Source: Bradyrhizobium sp. 186
GTDB lineage: Bacteria > Pseudomonadota > Alphaproteobacteria > Rhizobiales > Xanthobacteraceae
DNA length: 64,000 nt
Direction: 5' to 3'
Assembly: GCF_023101685.1 (NCBI RefSeq)
Contig: NZ_CP082164.1
Coordinates: 2,480,001-2,544,000, forward strand
Shown: positions 17,124 to 25,205 of the stretch, piece after piece
Layout of the letters: the number at the start of each line of letters is the position of its first letter
How positions within the stretch are numbered: the first letter of the stretch is position 1
The notes under the pieces: model-generated
The model's input: the letters and a program-made list of their open reading frames with translations, nothing else
Database searches by the model: none
Told to the model about the DNA's origin: nothing
Translations under genes and position numbers: made by a program

Positions 17124-17390
17124 GATGTCCTCCCGCATTTACTCGAAAGTGCTACTGGCACGTTACAGGTCTTGTCGCACCGATGTTCATCAAAGAGGCG
17201 TGACATTGCCGTTTTTTTAGGCGTTGGCGAGATCGTCTCACCTGCTGCACGGGCCAGAGCCCCGGAACCACGTCGTCTTCAAAGAAAACTTCCCATCAAC
17301 ACAGCCCCTTAGCTGACCGTCGTAAGGGCGTCGGCTGATGGCACGCGATTTGCGACGCTGGCGCAGGATTGATCCGATAACGCCGGGAAA

Positions 17391-17924
17391 ATGGACATGC
17401 GAGCGTGCCTGATTGCTGCCGTTGTATCGACGGCGCTAACCGTTACATCGGCTTCCGCGACCGTAATTATCAGCGACGACGTCGGCGGTAAGATGCAGGA
17501 CTACACGACGCACTTCCGACAGGTGCGCGATTCCGGCGAGCCAGTCGTCATTGCCGGGACATGCGTTTCGGCCTGCACGATGGTACTCGGATTAGTGCCG
17601 AGCGACCGAATCTGCGCCACCCAAAATGCGGTGTTTGGTTTCCATGCCGCATGGATGTTCGATAATTCCGGCAAACGCGTCGCCAGCGCATCAGGGACAC
17701 AAGATCTAATGCAGACCTATCCAGCTTCCGTGCGCGCCTGGATCGCACGGCGCGGTGGGTTGACCCCAAAGATGATGTACCTGCGAGGTCGTGATCTTGC
17801 CGCCATTGTTGCGCCCTGCAATAGCGCACGCACGGCGTCTGTTTCACGCGCGAAGCGCTTCGGTGGCGTTCGTCAAGCTGCTGATACAAAAAATACGCTT
17901 CGCGCCAGTTTTGACGCGCGCTGA
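17391..17924 (+). CDS. ClpP/crotonase-like exported protein (COG3904 type)
   Basis: A 177-residue protein with a signal peptide (cleavage near TSASA). The pattern ISDDVGGKMQDYTTHF, VIAGTCVSACTMVLGLVP and VFGFHAAW matches the predicted periplasmic ClpP-like proteins of COG3904, in which the Ser of the CVSACT-type segment is the presumed nucleophile. Many rhizobial members are short like this one and their activity is untested. The last 40 residues are basic and look divergent. Single gene, no obvious partner. Confidence 0.6.
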   Translation: MDMRACLIAAVVSTALTVTSASATVIISDDVGGKMQDYTTHFRQVRDSGEPVVIAGTCVSACTMVLGLVPSDRICATQNAVFGFHAAWMFDNSGKRVASASGTQDLMQTYPASVRAWIARRGGLTPKMMYLRGRDLAAIVAPCNSARTASVSRAKRFGGVRQAADTKNTLRASFDAR

Positions 17925-18118
17925 ACAACTGTCCATCGCACTGCTCATTCGTCCTTGCCGCCTCAGTAAGGGACCTGAGCGATAGTAGGGAATGGCCCGC
18001 CAACTGTCCCGGAACTGATAGTGGTCACGCTGCAAGCTACCAACCCCAAATGTGGATACGCATCATAAAGAGAACAATGCCGATTGATGCCTACCAGTGA
18101 GGGTCGCCGCCGATGACG

Positions 18119-18718
18119 TCAGTCGGTTTGGCCGTGATGGATCTTGTCGGCCGCATACCCCCGCAATTCCGCGTAGCGGCCGATCTGGGTGAGGCTCAGA
18201 ACCTCACGCATTGCGAGGTGAGAGCGCAGGTGTGCCGCCCGTAAGGTGCCCTGCGTAGCTCCGATCCTTGTCGTCATCGCATCCAACGATGCGCGTGTTA
18301 TCGTCTTGTTGGCGAACAAGCGGTCCAGCGTAGATTCCTCCGCGACGAGCTGCTCGCCGACCGGTATAGTCTCGGCCTTCATGGCGTCGAGCAGTGCCTT
18401 AGTCTTCGTTCGCTGCTCGTCGCTTAGCTGAAGCGAGTCGGCGAGTTCGAGTACGTGCGATGGGCCTGGATAGTCGTTGAGTTCGGCCGCAAGCGCGAGG
18501 CCCATGCCACGGCCGGTCTTGAGATCTGTGATCTGCTGCTCCGAAAGCCCCTTCACGGTCCGCCGCTCCATTCCGGCATAGGGCGATTCGACCACGGCCG
18601 CTGCGCTTTCCGGACGATCCGGTGTGGCCGGACCATGCTGCTGCTGAGCAGCGGCGGCTACAGCTCCCAACAGAAGAGCAGCCGCAGATAAGGCAATGAC
18701 GCATGGTCGCATGTTCAT
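18119..18718 (-). CDS. Spy/CpxP-like periplasmic protein
   Basis: A 199-residue exported protein with signal peptide (ALSAAALLLGAVAAAAQ) and an all-helical body with the LTxxQ-like signature (LSEQQITDL, DSLQLSDEQRTK, LTQIGRYAELRGY). Spy/CpxP proteins are periplasmic chaperones or metal-linked stress sensors. It is divergent from the Crp/Fnr gene, with about 50-65 bp between them, so the two probably share regulation. A 16-bp palindrome overlaps the Crp start. Confidence 0.7.
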   Translation of the reverse strand: MNMRPCVIALSAAALLLGAVAAAAQQQHGPATPDRPESAAAVVESPYAGMERRTVKGLSEQQITDLKTGRGMGLALAAELNDYPGPSHVLELADSLQLSDEQRTKTKALLDAMKAETIPVGEQLVAEESTLDRLFANKTITRASLDAMTTRIGATQGTLRAAHLRSHLAMREVLSLTQIGRYAELRGYAADKIHHGQTD

Positions 18719-18770
18719 CTCCCGAGAATGATCCGTTCAAGCCTTACTGGCATCGATCGCGTACCAATGA

Positions 18771-18786
18771 CATGATCACGATCATG
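18771..18786. promoter_or_regulatory. Perfect palindrome at the start of the Crp/Fnr gene
   Basis: CATGATC (18771-18777), AC, GATCATG (18780-18786): a perfect 7+2+7 inverted repeat containing both candidate ATG starts of the regulator. It lies in the divergent region with the Spy-like gene and could be an autoregulatory operator. Confidence 0.45.
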
Positions 18787-19326
18787 TCCCAATCCCTGAT
18801 CGAGCAGTTGTCGAGACTGGCGGCACGTGAACAGGAACTCGCGCCCGGCGAGGTCCTGTTCCGCCCTGGTGACGCGGTCCAATCGATGTTCTTGGTCGCC
18901 AAAGGCGTCCTGCGGCTTGTCCGATCGTTACCGCATGGGTCGCAGCTGACGCTGCAGCGGGCCAGCGCCGACGACATTCTCGCCGAGGCGTCGATATTCG
19001 CCGAGACCTATCATTGCGAGGCGGTTGCCATTGAGCGCTCGTTGCTGCGCATCGTCCCGCGGCCACAGATCGAAGCAGCACTTGCGGACAATCGAGACCT
19101 GGCCCGTGCCTGGGCGAATCATCTGGCCTTGGAGGTCCAGCGAACCCGAACAATCGCCGAGATCTTAATGCTGAAGACGGTGAAGGAGCGCGTCGATACC
19201 TGGCTCGCACTCAACGACGGTGTACTTCCACCGAAAGGTCGCTGGCGTGAGGTGGCGTCTGAGATCGGTGTAACACCCGAAGCGCTCTACAGAGAACTCG
19301 GAAAGCGAAAGCCGGCGCCAAAATGA
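18772..19326 (+). CDS. Crp/Fnr-family transcriptional regulator
   Basis: A protein of 184 residues from ATG 18772 (180 from ATG 18784). It has an N-terminal cyclic-nucleotide-binding-type beta barrel (PGEVLFRPGDAVQSMFLVAKG) and a C-terminal winged helix (LPPKGRWREVASEIGVTPEALYREL). No Cys cluster for an iron-sulfur centre is seen, so it is not of the oxygen-sensing Fnr type. The recognition helix is VTPEALYREL. A further in-frame start at 18703 would run through the Spy promoter and is unlikely. The target is probably the divergent Spy-like gene and itself. Confidence 0.8.
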   Translation: MITIMSQSLIEQLSRLAAREQELAPGEVLFRPGDAVQSMFLVAKGVLRLVRSLPHGSQLTLQRASADDILAEASIFAETYHCEAVAIERSLLRIVPRPQIEAALADNRDLARAWANHLALEVQRTRTIAEILMLKTVKERVDTWLALNDGVLPPKGRWREVASEIGVTPEALYRELGKRKPAPK

Positions 19327-19717
19327 GGTTACGTCTTGGCCCGTTTGCATCGCGTTCGCCACAGTTGTCCCTCGCGTGGGAGTTCGCTAGCGCATCAACT
19401 ATTCTCGAAAGCTTTTTCCAGACTCAATCCATCATGCGCTCAGGAGAAGCGTGATCGAATTGGCGACAGGTTTCAGAAATTCTTCATGGATTGATAGCTC
19501 CTGGCTGGCGACGGCTTGATAATGTGCGCGACTTCGAGGGTCGCAGTGGGACTGCGGGATATTGATGCCGCAACCCGCAATCCAGCGAGGTTCTCGCTGC
19601 AGATTTGCGTGTCAACCTGTCAACCGTGTCAACCCAAGAATAGCCCGAACTAGCTGGCGAAATTTCGGGGCGCGTTTGTGCCGTATGGGGGAGGGGCCAG
19701 GGAGGGACCCGCCTCAC
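19327..19717. other. Intergenic at left edge of mobile island
   Basis: No convincing gene. It contains the triple GTCAACC repeat (separate entry). Probably the left border zone of the island; no tRNA is visible. Confidence 0.4.
19611..19634. repeat. Three GTCAACC repeats (minus strand GGTTGAC)
   Basis: GTCAACC at 19611-19617, 19619-19625 and 19628-19634, spaced 8 and 9 bp. On the minus strand they read as tandem GGTTGAC(A), so they could be a regulator site or contain a -35-like TTGACA for the minus-strand gene 19718-19972, though they lie downstream of it. Confidence 0.5.
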
Positions 19718-19972
19718 CTACAGCGCACCTCGCTTGATTTGCCGCGAGATTGCGCGGCCGGCATCCGTTGCGCCCCATGACAGCCGCCCGTCGACGCCTG
19801 GCTGCACGGTATATTGAGCAAGTTGATGGCGGACGAGTTCTCTCAATTCTTCGTCAGCGATCTCACTGGCGCTCATGTAACAGTCGAACATGACGAGAGA
19901 AGCCAGCACTCCTCGCTGTTTGATCGTCATAACCTTGGCAAAGTCGATCTGAGTTCTAGTCGGTCGTGTCAT
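19718..19972 (-). CDS. Hypothetical small protein of the island
   Basis: An 84-residue protein that I do not recognise (MTRPTRTQIDFAKVMTIKQR, MSASEIADEELRELVRHQLA). It is probably a small cytosolic helical protein, with a possible winged-helix-like end (WGATDAGRAISRQI). ATG 19972 has GGAAGGA five bases upstream, better than the longer frame from 20,020. It lies between the GTCAACC repeats and the GTCTAGG array, reading the same way as the primase gene. Confidence 0.5.
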   Translation of the reverse strand: MTRPTRTQIDFAKVMTIKQRGVLASLVMFDCYMSASEIADEELRELVRHQLAQYTVQPGVDGRLSWGATDAGRAISRQIKRGAL

Positions 19973-20060
19973 GTTGGTCCTTCCAAAAGAAACAGCCCTG
20001 TTCGCGCGAAGCGTCGTCATGACGCATCGGCGGACACAGCCCGTTGGTTTTCGAGTTGAT

Positions 20061-20312
20061 GTCTAGGATGTCTAGGCGCCGGCACGGTGCCCGGACGCGA
20101 GATGCCGCTAAAAGTGCGGGGTTTGTCTAGGATGTCTAGGCAGTCTAGGAAAAAAAGAAGGTCAAAAACAAAACAGCCGGCTCAATCCCAGACCGGCGTC
20201 TGAATTTGCCTACACGCGCGCGACCTAGACTGCCTAGACATCCTAGACCGGCGTTTGATTTCATTGAGAAGTAGGCGTCTAGGCATGCTCGCCTAGCCTG
20301 GACAGCCTAGAC
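20061..20312. repeat. GTCTAGG iteron array in inverted arrangement, candidate replication origin
   Basis: Direct GTCTAGG copies at 20061 and 20070, and at 20125, 20134 and 20143, all with 9-bp period. Inverted copies CCTAGAC at 20224, 20233 and 20242. A single GTCTAGG at 20277, and inverted copies near 20297 (one mismatch) and 20306. The 25-bp blocks 20125-20149 and 20224-20248 are exact reverse complements and enclose 74 bp that begin with an A-rich run. The last copy overlaps the stop codon of the primase/helicase gene. Iterons beside a replication gene suggest an origin or an operator region. Confidence 0.7.
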
Positions 20313-21611
20313 CGGAACGTCGTCCGGCATGGCGCAATGCCCTCGCTCGCTCTCCCCCAACAGGAGCGCGGGCCAATCGATTGGTTGACCGACGTATCTA
20401 TCGAATGCTGCGCGGCATTCGTCAAGAGATGGCATCACGTGAGCATAAGCTCGTCCCGCAACACCGTGCTCCTTCTCAATTGTAACCTTGGTCTCTCCGA
20501 TCCCGGAGATAAGTTTGTTGAGTCGTTTTCCAAAGTCGGCTTTGCTACGCTTGCGTCCGATTCCCATACGACTGGCTTCTTTCAAATACTCCTCATACAG
20601 ATCATCCCTGACGACGACGCTGCGCCATACATCATCGCCGCTGAGCAACGCCCCCGCCCAAAGCCGATTGAAGATAAAATCATCGATCGGATCCAGCGAT
20701 CTCAACTTTTGATCGAGCAGCGCCTTCGTCTGCGGAATGCGCCAGATGTTGAATTGGCTGAGATCGAACGACAGAAGCTCGTGCAAGAGGCGCTCTCGTC
20801 CCCCCCGATCCAATTCTTCGAAAAGTTCTGCGAAATATTCGTTGTTCTGCTGAGCGTATGAGCCAACGTCGAGCACGAAAAACCGACGCTCGTCGCCCGT
20901 AGCAGGAACGACCCAATCCTCATTGGAAGTCATGATAACCCGGACACGGTTTTCCATTCGGATCGGATCAACACCCTTGGATTCGATCATCTGGATCCGC
21001 GAAGTGAGCAATCCCTTAAGCCGGCCTTCGGCAGCCTTGTCACCGGCCCACATCGCTTCGTCGGCCTGCAGCAGCAAACAAGTCGCCATGTGGGCATTGA
21101 ATTGTCCTGTGAGATACCTCGCATCGTCCACCGGAAAATAATGCGGCGCGAATAGGGAACCCAAGACTTCGCCAACAACGGTTTTGCCGGTGCCCTTCTG
21201 ACCACGCATCACCAACGCGATACCTGGCCGCTCCCGCGGCTTTTGCACGAGGTGGGCCATCCAGCCAAACAGATAGGAGTAATATTCTTCATTCTCCCGG
21301 CAGACGTTCACACGCAGATGGTCCTTGAACCGGGCGCAACTCCCGACCGACGACGGCGTGACGCTAAAGCCGCGCCAGAGGTTGAGATAGTTCGGTGTAC
21401 TGGGGACGCCGTCCGGGTTCGGGAAAAACTCGACTCCGTCATATTGCCGGCGATCCGGATGCTGGTGCCAAGCCTTCGCCCAGGTTACCGACTTGATTTT
21501 GCCATCGGTTCCCACCACTTCAGTCGGCCGATTTGCAAACCACGAATTCATGGATTCAAAGGTCATCAGTCGCACTCGGTCGTTAACCGGCCCGTGCGGC
21601 TGCTCATTCAC
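20307..21611 (-). CDS. Primase-helicase of phage/satellite type (DUF5906-like), N-terminus broken
   Basis: A 434-residue superfamily 3-like helicase with Walker A GQKGTGKT (about 134-141), a Walker B-like segment (LLLQADEAMW), and sensor-type residues in VIMTSNEDWVVPATGDERRFFVLD. It would unwind DNA at an element's own origin. The GTG start at 21611 is probably not the original one: the same frame stays open upstream (encoding WGFDVEEVNRSYALAIWGG, typical of the family) to a stop near 21,808, and a Toprim-like tail is found in the next frame. The gene ends inside the GTCTAGG repeat array. Confidence 0.75.
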   Translation of the reverse strand: MNEQPHGPVNDRVRLMTFESMNSWFANRPTEVVGTDGKIKSVTWAKAWHQHPDRRQYDGVEFFPNPDGVPSTPNYLNLWRGFSVTPSSVGSCARFKDHLRVNVCRENEEYYSYLFGWMAHLVQKPRERPGIALVMRGQKGTGKTVVGEVLGSLFAPHYFPVDDARYLTGQFNAHMATCLLLQADEAMWAGDKAAEGRLKGLLTSRIQMIESKGVDPIRMENRVRVIMTSNEDWVVPATGDERRFFVLDVGSYAQQNNEYFAELFEELDRGGRERLLHELLSFDLSQFNIWRIPQTKALLDQKLRSLDPIDDFIFNRLWAGALLSGDDVWRSVVVRDDLYEEYLKEASRMGIGRKRSKADFGKRLNKLISGIGETKVTIEKEHGVAGRAYAHVMPSLDECRAAFDRYVGQPIDWPALLLGESERGHCAMPDDVPV

Positions 21612-21613
21612 TA

Positions 21614-21940
21614 CTAGCGCCTTACCACCCCAAATCGCCAGCGCGTAGCTACGGTTGACTTCCTCGACATCGAACCCCCAGGAGCGTGGCGAGGTGTTGG
21701 GAGTATGGACGGCGCCCCTAGCGCTTTGCTCCCCCTCCCCGGAGGGAGCTGGCTCGTCATCGTCAGATTCGACGATCGCGAGGATTCGCTCATGGGCGGC
21801 ATGTCCCTAGACTCAATCCAATCGGCGATCACCTCGGCCGGCGTCCTGGCCAGCGCGTCGTTAAAGTCCTGTCCGCGACCTTCAGCGCGAACGGGTTTGG
21901 CGGCGGCCTCAGGGAGGCCACCGTTCTCTGTCCTGTCCAT
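21614..21940 (-). pseudogene. N-terminal remnant of the primase (Toprim tail), out of frame
   Basis: The frame from ATG 21940 begins MDRTENGGLP and contains GQDFNDALARTPAEVIADWI, which looks like the end of a Toprim/primase domain. After about residue 48 (near 21,800) the homologous reading moves to the frame of the helicase gene. A single-base frameshift around 21,800-21,810 explains this. The upstream part of the primase domain is missing, apparently lost next to the recombinase gene. Confidence 0.5.
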
Positions 21941-22061
21941 CTTTGCTGCTCTTGTTCTTGGCGAAAAGAAAAGGCGGCCCGGAAGGGGCCGCCTTTGAAC
22001 GTGTCGGGCTGTAACAGCAGCCCCTTGGATCTAATCGTGTGTACGGCCCTCTCAGTGCGCC

Positions 22062-23783
22062 CTATGCGCTATTCTGAGAGGAGGCCCCGTAAGATTTCTT
22101 TGCCGCGAACACCGAAAATGGGAGGGATTTGCCGGGGGGGCTTTGGTGGAAACGGTCTCCCGCTACCAACGTTCCCCCCGACATAGCCATGTTCGGAAAC
22201 AGGGCCGGATTGCCGCACAACGCGGCGAGGCGGCCCTTGATGTCGATCCGAACGCTCCGGTCATCTTCGGCGTTGGCTTTGGTCCCGATGCCGCCCGGCC
22301 GGCTCGGGCTGGCATGCACGATAATCGCCGTCACCAGCTCGCGGATGGTCGCAAACTCGGTCGGCGTGCCGCGCTTGAACTCGTCGGCTAGTTCCACAAC
22401 AGCGCGCTTGTAGCGGTCGAGCGCCTTGGGGTGCAGGGCGATGACGTTGTCGCTTTCCTTGGCGGCATCGAGCCCCGCGATGACCTTGGCCTTCTCGGCC
22501 TCAAGCTCCTGCATCCGGGCGACGAACTGTTCTGGCGGCATGCCCGTGATCACGATGGAGTCAACGATACGCTTCATCTCGCGCCCGATCTCCCCGAGCC
22601 GCCGTTCCAGCCGGGAGCGTTCGGTGCTCGCCTCTTTCTTGAGCCGCTTGCGCTCGGCGTTATAGGCATCGACAAATTCGGTGATCACCTCGGGATGCGC
22701 GAGGTGCTGGCGGAGCCCCTTGATCGCGAGCGCCTCGATGTCGTCGAGATAAACGCGGCGGCCATTTCCGCACGATCCGCTTTCCCTATGCGTCGAGCAT
22801 TGCAAGCGAAGACCTTTCGCGTCGCTGCCGATTGACGCCATGCCGCCGCCGCACGAACCGCACCTGATCAACCCGGAAAAGACCCGCTTCGGCGCGCGGG
22901 CCTTTTGCGCGGTCGCCGGCGTGGCGTCACGGCGGCGCTCGGCCTTGACAGCTTGCGCACCCCTGAATGTCGCATCATCAACGATGCGCAGATGCGGCGC
23001 CTCGACGATCTTGTATTGATCCTTTGGATTGGGACGCGAGAGACGCTTGCGCGTCACCGGGTCTTTGATCATGCGGACCTTGTTCCAGATGATCCGGCCG
23101 GCATACAGACCGTTCAGGACCAGCCCGCCGCCGCGCGACACGTTGCCGTTAATCGTTGATGCGTTCCATTGGCGCCCACGCGGCGGCCGCACACCGCGCT
23201 TGTTGAGATCGTTCGCGATCATGCGCGGCGTCTTGCCCGAGATGTAATCGGCGAAAATCTCGCGCACGATCTCGGCCTCGGCTTCGACGATCTCCAACTC
23301 GCCCGGCTTGCCCCGCACCGCGCGATAGCCATAGGCTCGGCCGCCGGCGTGCCGGCCATCGCGGATCACCCCCTCAAGTCCGCGCCGCGTGTGGATCACG
23401 AGATTTTCGATGAACATCTCGCTCATCAGCGCACGCAACGCGCCGTCGAGCTTGCCGACCTTGCCGGACACGGTGTGCAGTGACACGCCAAGGTGATCGA
23501 GATGCTTGCGGGCAGTGTGATAGTCGGCCTGATCGCGAAAAACGCGATCCAAATCCTCGGCGACAATGACGTCGAATAGCCGTGCCTCGGCGGCGCGCAT
23601 CAGGGCTTGGAAGCCGGGACGGTTGATCGCGCCGGTGCCTGAGATGGCCCTATCCTCAAACGTCGAGATCACCGCCATGCCCTCGCGACTGCAAAGGTCG
23701 CGGCACGATGCAACTTGATCGTCGATCGACTTGTCGCTTTGCAGGTCGGAGGAGAAGCGGGCGTAAATGGCGGCGCGGATCAT
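22062..23783 (-). CDS. Large serine recombinase (site-specific integrase)
   Basis: A 573-residue recombinase. The N-terminal resolvase domain has the motif YARFS with nucleophile S11, then DRAISGTGAINRPGF and DLDRVFRDQADYH. The Recombinase domain covers about 165-290 (RMIANDLNKRGVRPPRGRQW). A zinc ribbon at about 312-350 has CGSCGG followed by C-x-THRESGSC. A coiled-coil region (about 390-440) follows. Such enzymes integrate and excise phages and islands without needing a large partner. A 70-residue gene lies 12 bp upstream on the same strand. The last 40 residues (PNMAMSGGTLVAGDRFHQ onward) look like an added tail. Confidence 0.9.
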   Translation of the reverse strand: MIRAAIYARFSSDLQSDKSIDDQVASCRDLCSREGMAVISTFEDRAISGTGAINRPGFQALMRAAEARLFDVIVAEDLDRVFRDQADYHTARKHLDHLGVSLHTVSGKVGKLDGALRALMSEMFIENLVIHTRRGLEGVIRDGRHAGGRAYGYRAVRGKPGELEIVEAEAEIVREIFADYISGKTPRMIANDLNKRGVRPPRGRQWNASTINGNVSRGGGLVLNGLYAGRIIWNKVRMIKDPVTRKRLSRPNPKDQYKIVEAPHLRIVDDATFRGAQAVKAERRRDATPATAQKARAPKRVFSGLIRCGSCGGGMASIGSDAKGLRLQCSTHRESGSCGNGRRVYLDDIEALAIKGLRQHLAHPEVITEFVDAYNAERKRLKKEASTERSRLERRLGEIGREMKRIVDSIVITGMPPEQFVARMQELEAEKAKVIAGLDAAKESDNVIALHPKALDRYKRAVVELADEFKRGTPTEFATIRELVTAIIVHASPSRPGGIGTKANAEDDRSVRIDIKGRLAALCGNPALFPNMAMSGGTLVAGDRFHQSPPGKSLPFSVFAAKKSYGASSQNSA

Positions 23784-23795
23784 CGTCTTCGCTCG

Positions 23796-24008
23796 TCACA
23801 GGTTGGATGCTTGGCGGGTCGCGATCTCGACCTGATGATCCTCTCGTGCCAGCCGTTTGGCAAGCTCCCGCACATAGCGGAGAATAGCCTCGTCTGGCCG
23901 ATCCAGCGGTATCATAGGAGCCATGCTGCCGTCAGACGCAATCGCGGCCGGCGCCCGCAACGGGCGGTCCAGCGTCAACGACTCATCATCCTGATGATTG
24001 CGCTCCAC
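23796..24008 (-). CDS. Small protein upstream of the recombinase
   Basis: A 70-residue protein (MERNHQDDESLTLDRPLRAP, then LRYVRELAKRLAREDHQVEI) ending 12 bp before the recombinase start. I do not know the family. The close spacing and same strand suggest an operon and an accessory role, for example as a directionality or regulatory factor, but nothing in the sequence proves it. Confidence 0.5.
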   Translation of the reverse strand: MERNHQDDESLTLDRPLRAPAAIASDGSMAPMIPLDRPDEAILRYVRELAKRLAREDHQVEIATRQASNL

Positions 24009-24142
24009 CAGGAAGCATCAAGCAAAGTGCACTGCTTCGCACAATCCACTTATGAACGAGAACCTGCTGCTCGCCGCTGCTGCCTGTTCAAAACACACCT
24101 TTCGGGCCGACGCGATGATCCTGCCGTTCAGCCGAAGATGAC

Positions 24143-24186
24143 TTATGAACAAGCACGTCGCCTCATGACGACGTGCTTGTTCATAA
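24143..24186. repeat. Perfect 18-bp inverted repeat with 8-nt loop
   Basis: Left arm 24143-24160 (starts TTATGAACAAG), loop 24161-24168, right arm 24169-24186. No T-run follows, so it is not a classical terminator. ACTTATGAAC also occurs once more at 24048-24057. It lies between the recombinase operon and the AlpA gene and may be a recombination or regulatory site. Confidence 0.6.
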
Positions 24187-24292
24187 CTCACTTCTCAAAT
24201 CGCGAATTAGGCCTAGTTAGGATGCGTCCTGACGTAACAGGGCGCACGTCCAAATGAATTGGCGTGCTTACTCTAGAAACAGGAGCACGACC

Positions 24293-24523
24293 ATGTCAGT
24301 TCGCAAGCTGTTGTTATTTCCTGAACTGAGCGACCACGGCGTTCCCTTCGGTCGCCGGTACATCGATCGTCTCGAAGCTGAGGGAAAATTTCCGAGGCGC
24401 GTTCCGATCGGCGCCAAGCGCGTGGGTTGGATTGCCACAGAGATTGAGGGTTGGGTCAGTGCCGCGATTGCACGGCGCTCGCGCAACGTTGCCGCGCAGG
24501 CCCTAGCTGAGCGCGTCGACTAA
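24293..24523 (+). CDS. AlpA-like excisionase/regulator
   Basis: A 76-residue MerR-like winged-helix protein of the AlpA family: LLLFPELSDHGVPFGRRYIDRLEAEGKFPRR is the recognition region and WIATEIEGWVSAAIARR the usual end. AlpA proteins activate excision or element genes. ATG 24293 has AGGAG at 24281-24285; the longer frame from 24254 has no such site. It opens the plus-strand gene group leading to the DUF3987 replication gene. Confidence 0.8.
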   Translation: MSVRKLLLFPELSDHGVPFGRRYIDRLEAEGKFPRRVPIGAKRVGWIATEIEGWVSAAIARRSRNVAAQALAERVD

Positions 24524-24585
24524 GTCGCGGAAAAGGCGGCCCGCCACAGGCCGCCTAATCATCACCACGGATCAGGAATATTCAG

Positions 24586-24975
24586 ATGTACGATGACGAT
24601 AACCGCGCGGATAGCGATACGCAAGTCGATACCAACGACCCGTCTCTCGCCTTCGCGATCGAATTCGGTTTCAATCCGCGCAAGCCGCTCAAGAAGAGCG
24701 AGCGCCACATCGCTGCCGGTCTGCGTGTGTTGGCGCGATTGCGCGCGAACGGTCACAAGCTGATCAACAGCCCGAATGGCGCGTGGCTCTTTGGCGATGG
24801 CGGTTGGCGCCAGCTCGACAAGAACTGGCTCGCCATGCAGATCGAGCTCACTTGCGTCACTCTCGGCTTCAATAGTAACACCAAGCTGATCACCGAAACC
24901 CGCTGTTGGCTCTTGCGTCAGCCGGAGCTGTGGCGGGATAGCGGGCCGCAGCAGCAGTCGGAGGCGCGGCCATGA
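24586..24975 (+). CDS. Hypothetical island protein upstream of replication gene
   Basis: A 129-residue protein of unknown family. The first 20 residues are acidic (MYDDDNRADSDTQVDTNDP); the rest is a compact alpha/beta fold with many Trp (WLFGDGGWRQLDKNWLAMQ). Its stop overlaps the next gene's ATG by four bases, and the following gene overlaps the DUF3987 gene likewise, so the three form one operon. A role in replication of the element is inferred only from this. Confidence 0.6.
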   Translation: MYDDDNRADSDTQVDTNDPSLAFAIEFGFNPRKPLKKSERHIAAGLRVLARLRANGHKLINSPNGAWLFGDGGWRQLDKNWLAMQIELTCVTLGFNSNTKLITETRCWLLRQPELWRDSGPQQQSEARP

Positions 24976-25205
24976 ACATGCTCGCCCAAATCCTGAAGCA
25001 GCAGCGTCAGGCGGCCGCCTACGTCGCGTTGGCGCAGAAAGTCATTCCGCTCGCCAAGAGCGTGGACGATCTCCGGGCTTGGCGGAACGAGGAGCAGCGG
25101 CGCAGGAGCGAATATGGTCTCACCGAGGCTCAAGCTAACATCCTGATCGGAGCCTGTAGGGAGCACATCCGGAGCCTCAGCGAAACGCGTGGGGTGCGCC
25201 CGTGA
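24972..25205 (+). CDS. Hypothetical small helical protein
   Basis: A 77-residue, mostly helical, basic protein (LAQILKQQRQAAAYVALAQK, LTEAQANILIGACREHIRSL). No family recognised. Overlaps both neighbours by four bases (ATGA at 24972, GTGA at 25202), indicating translational coupling within the replication operon. Confidence 0.6.
   Translation: MNMLAQILKQQRQAAAYVALAQKVIPLAKSVDDLRAWRNEEQRRRSEYGLTEAQANILIGACREHIRSLSETRGVRP

Noticed and set aside
17142..17166. GTAACG-N15-CGAG (minus strand) before the double YxGGPK gene
   Set aside because: Two base mismatches and a 15-bp spacer; not counted as a site, only mentioned.
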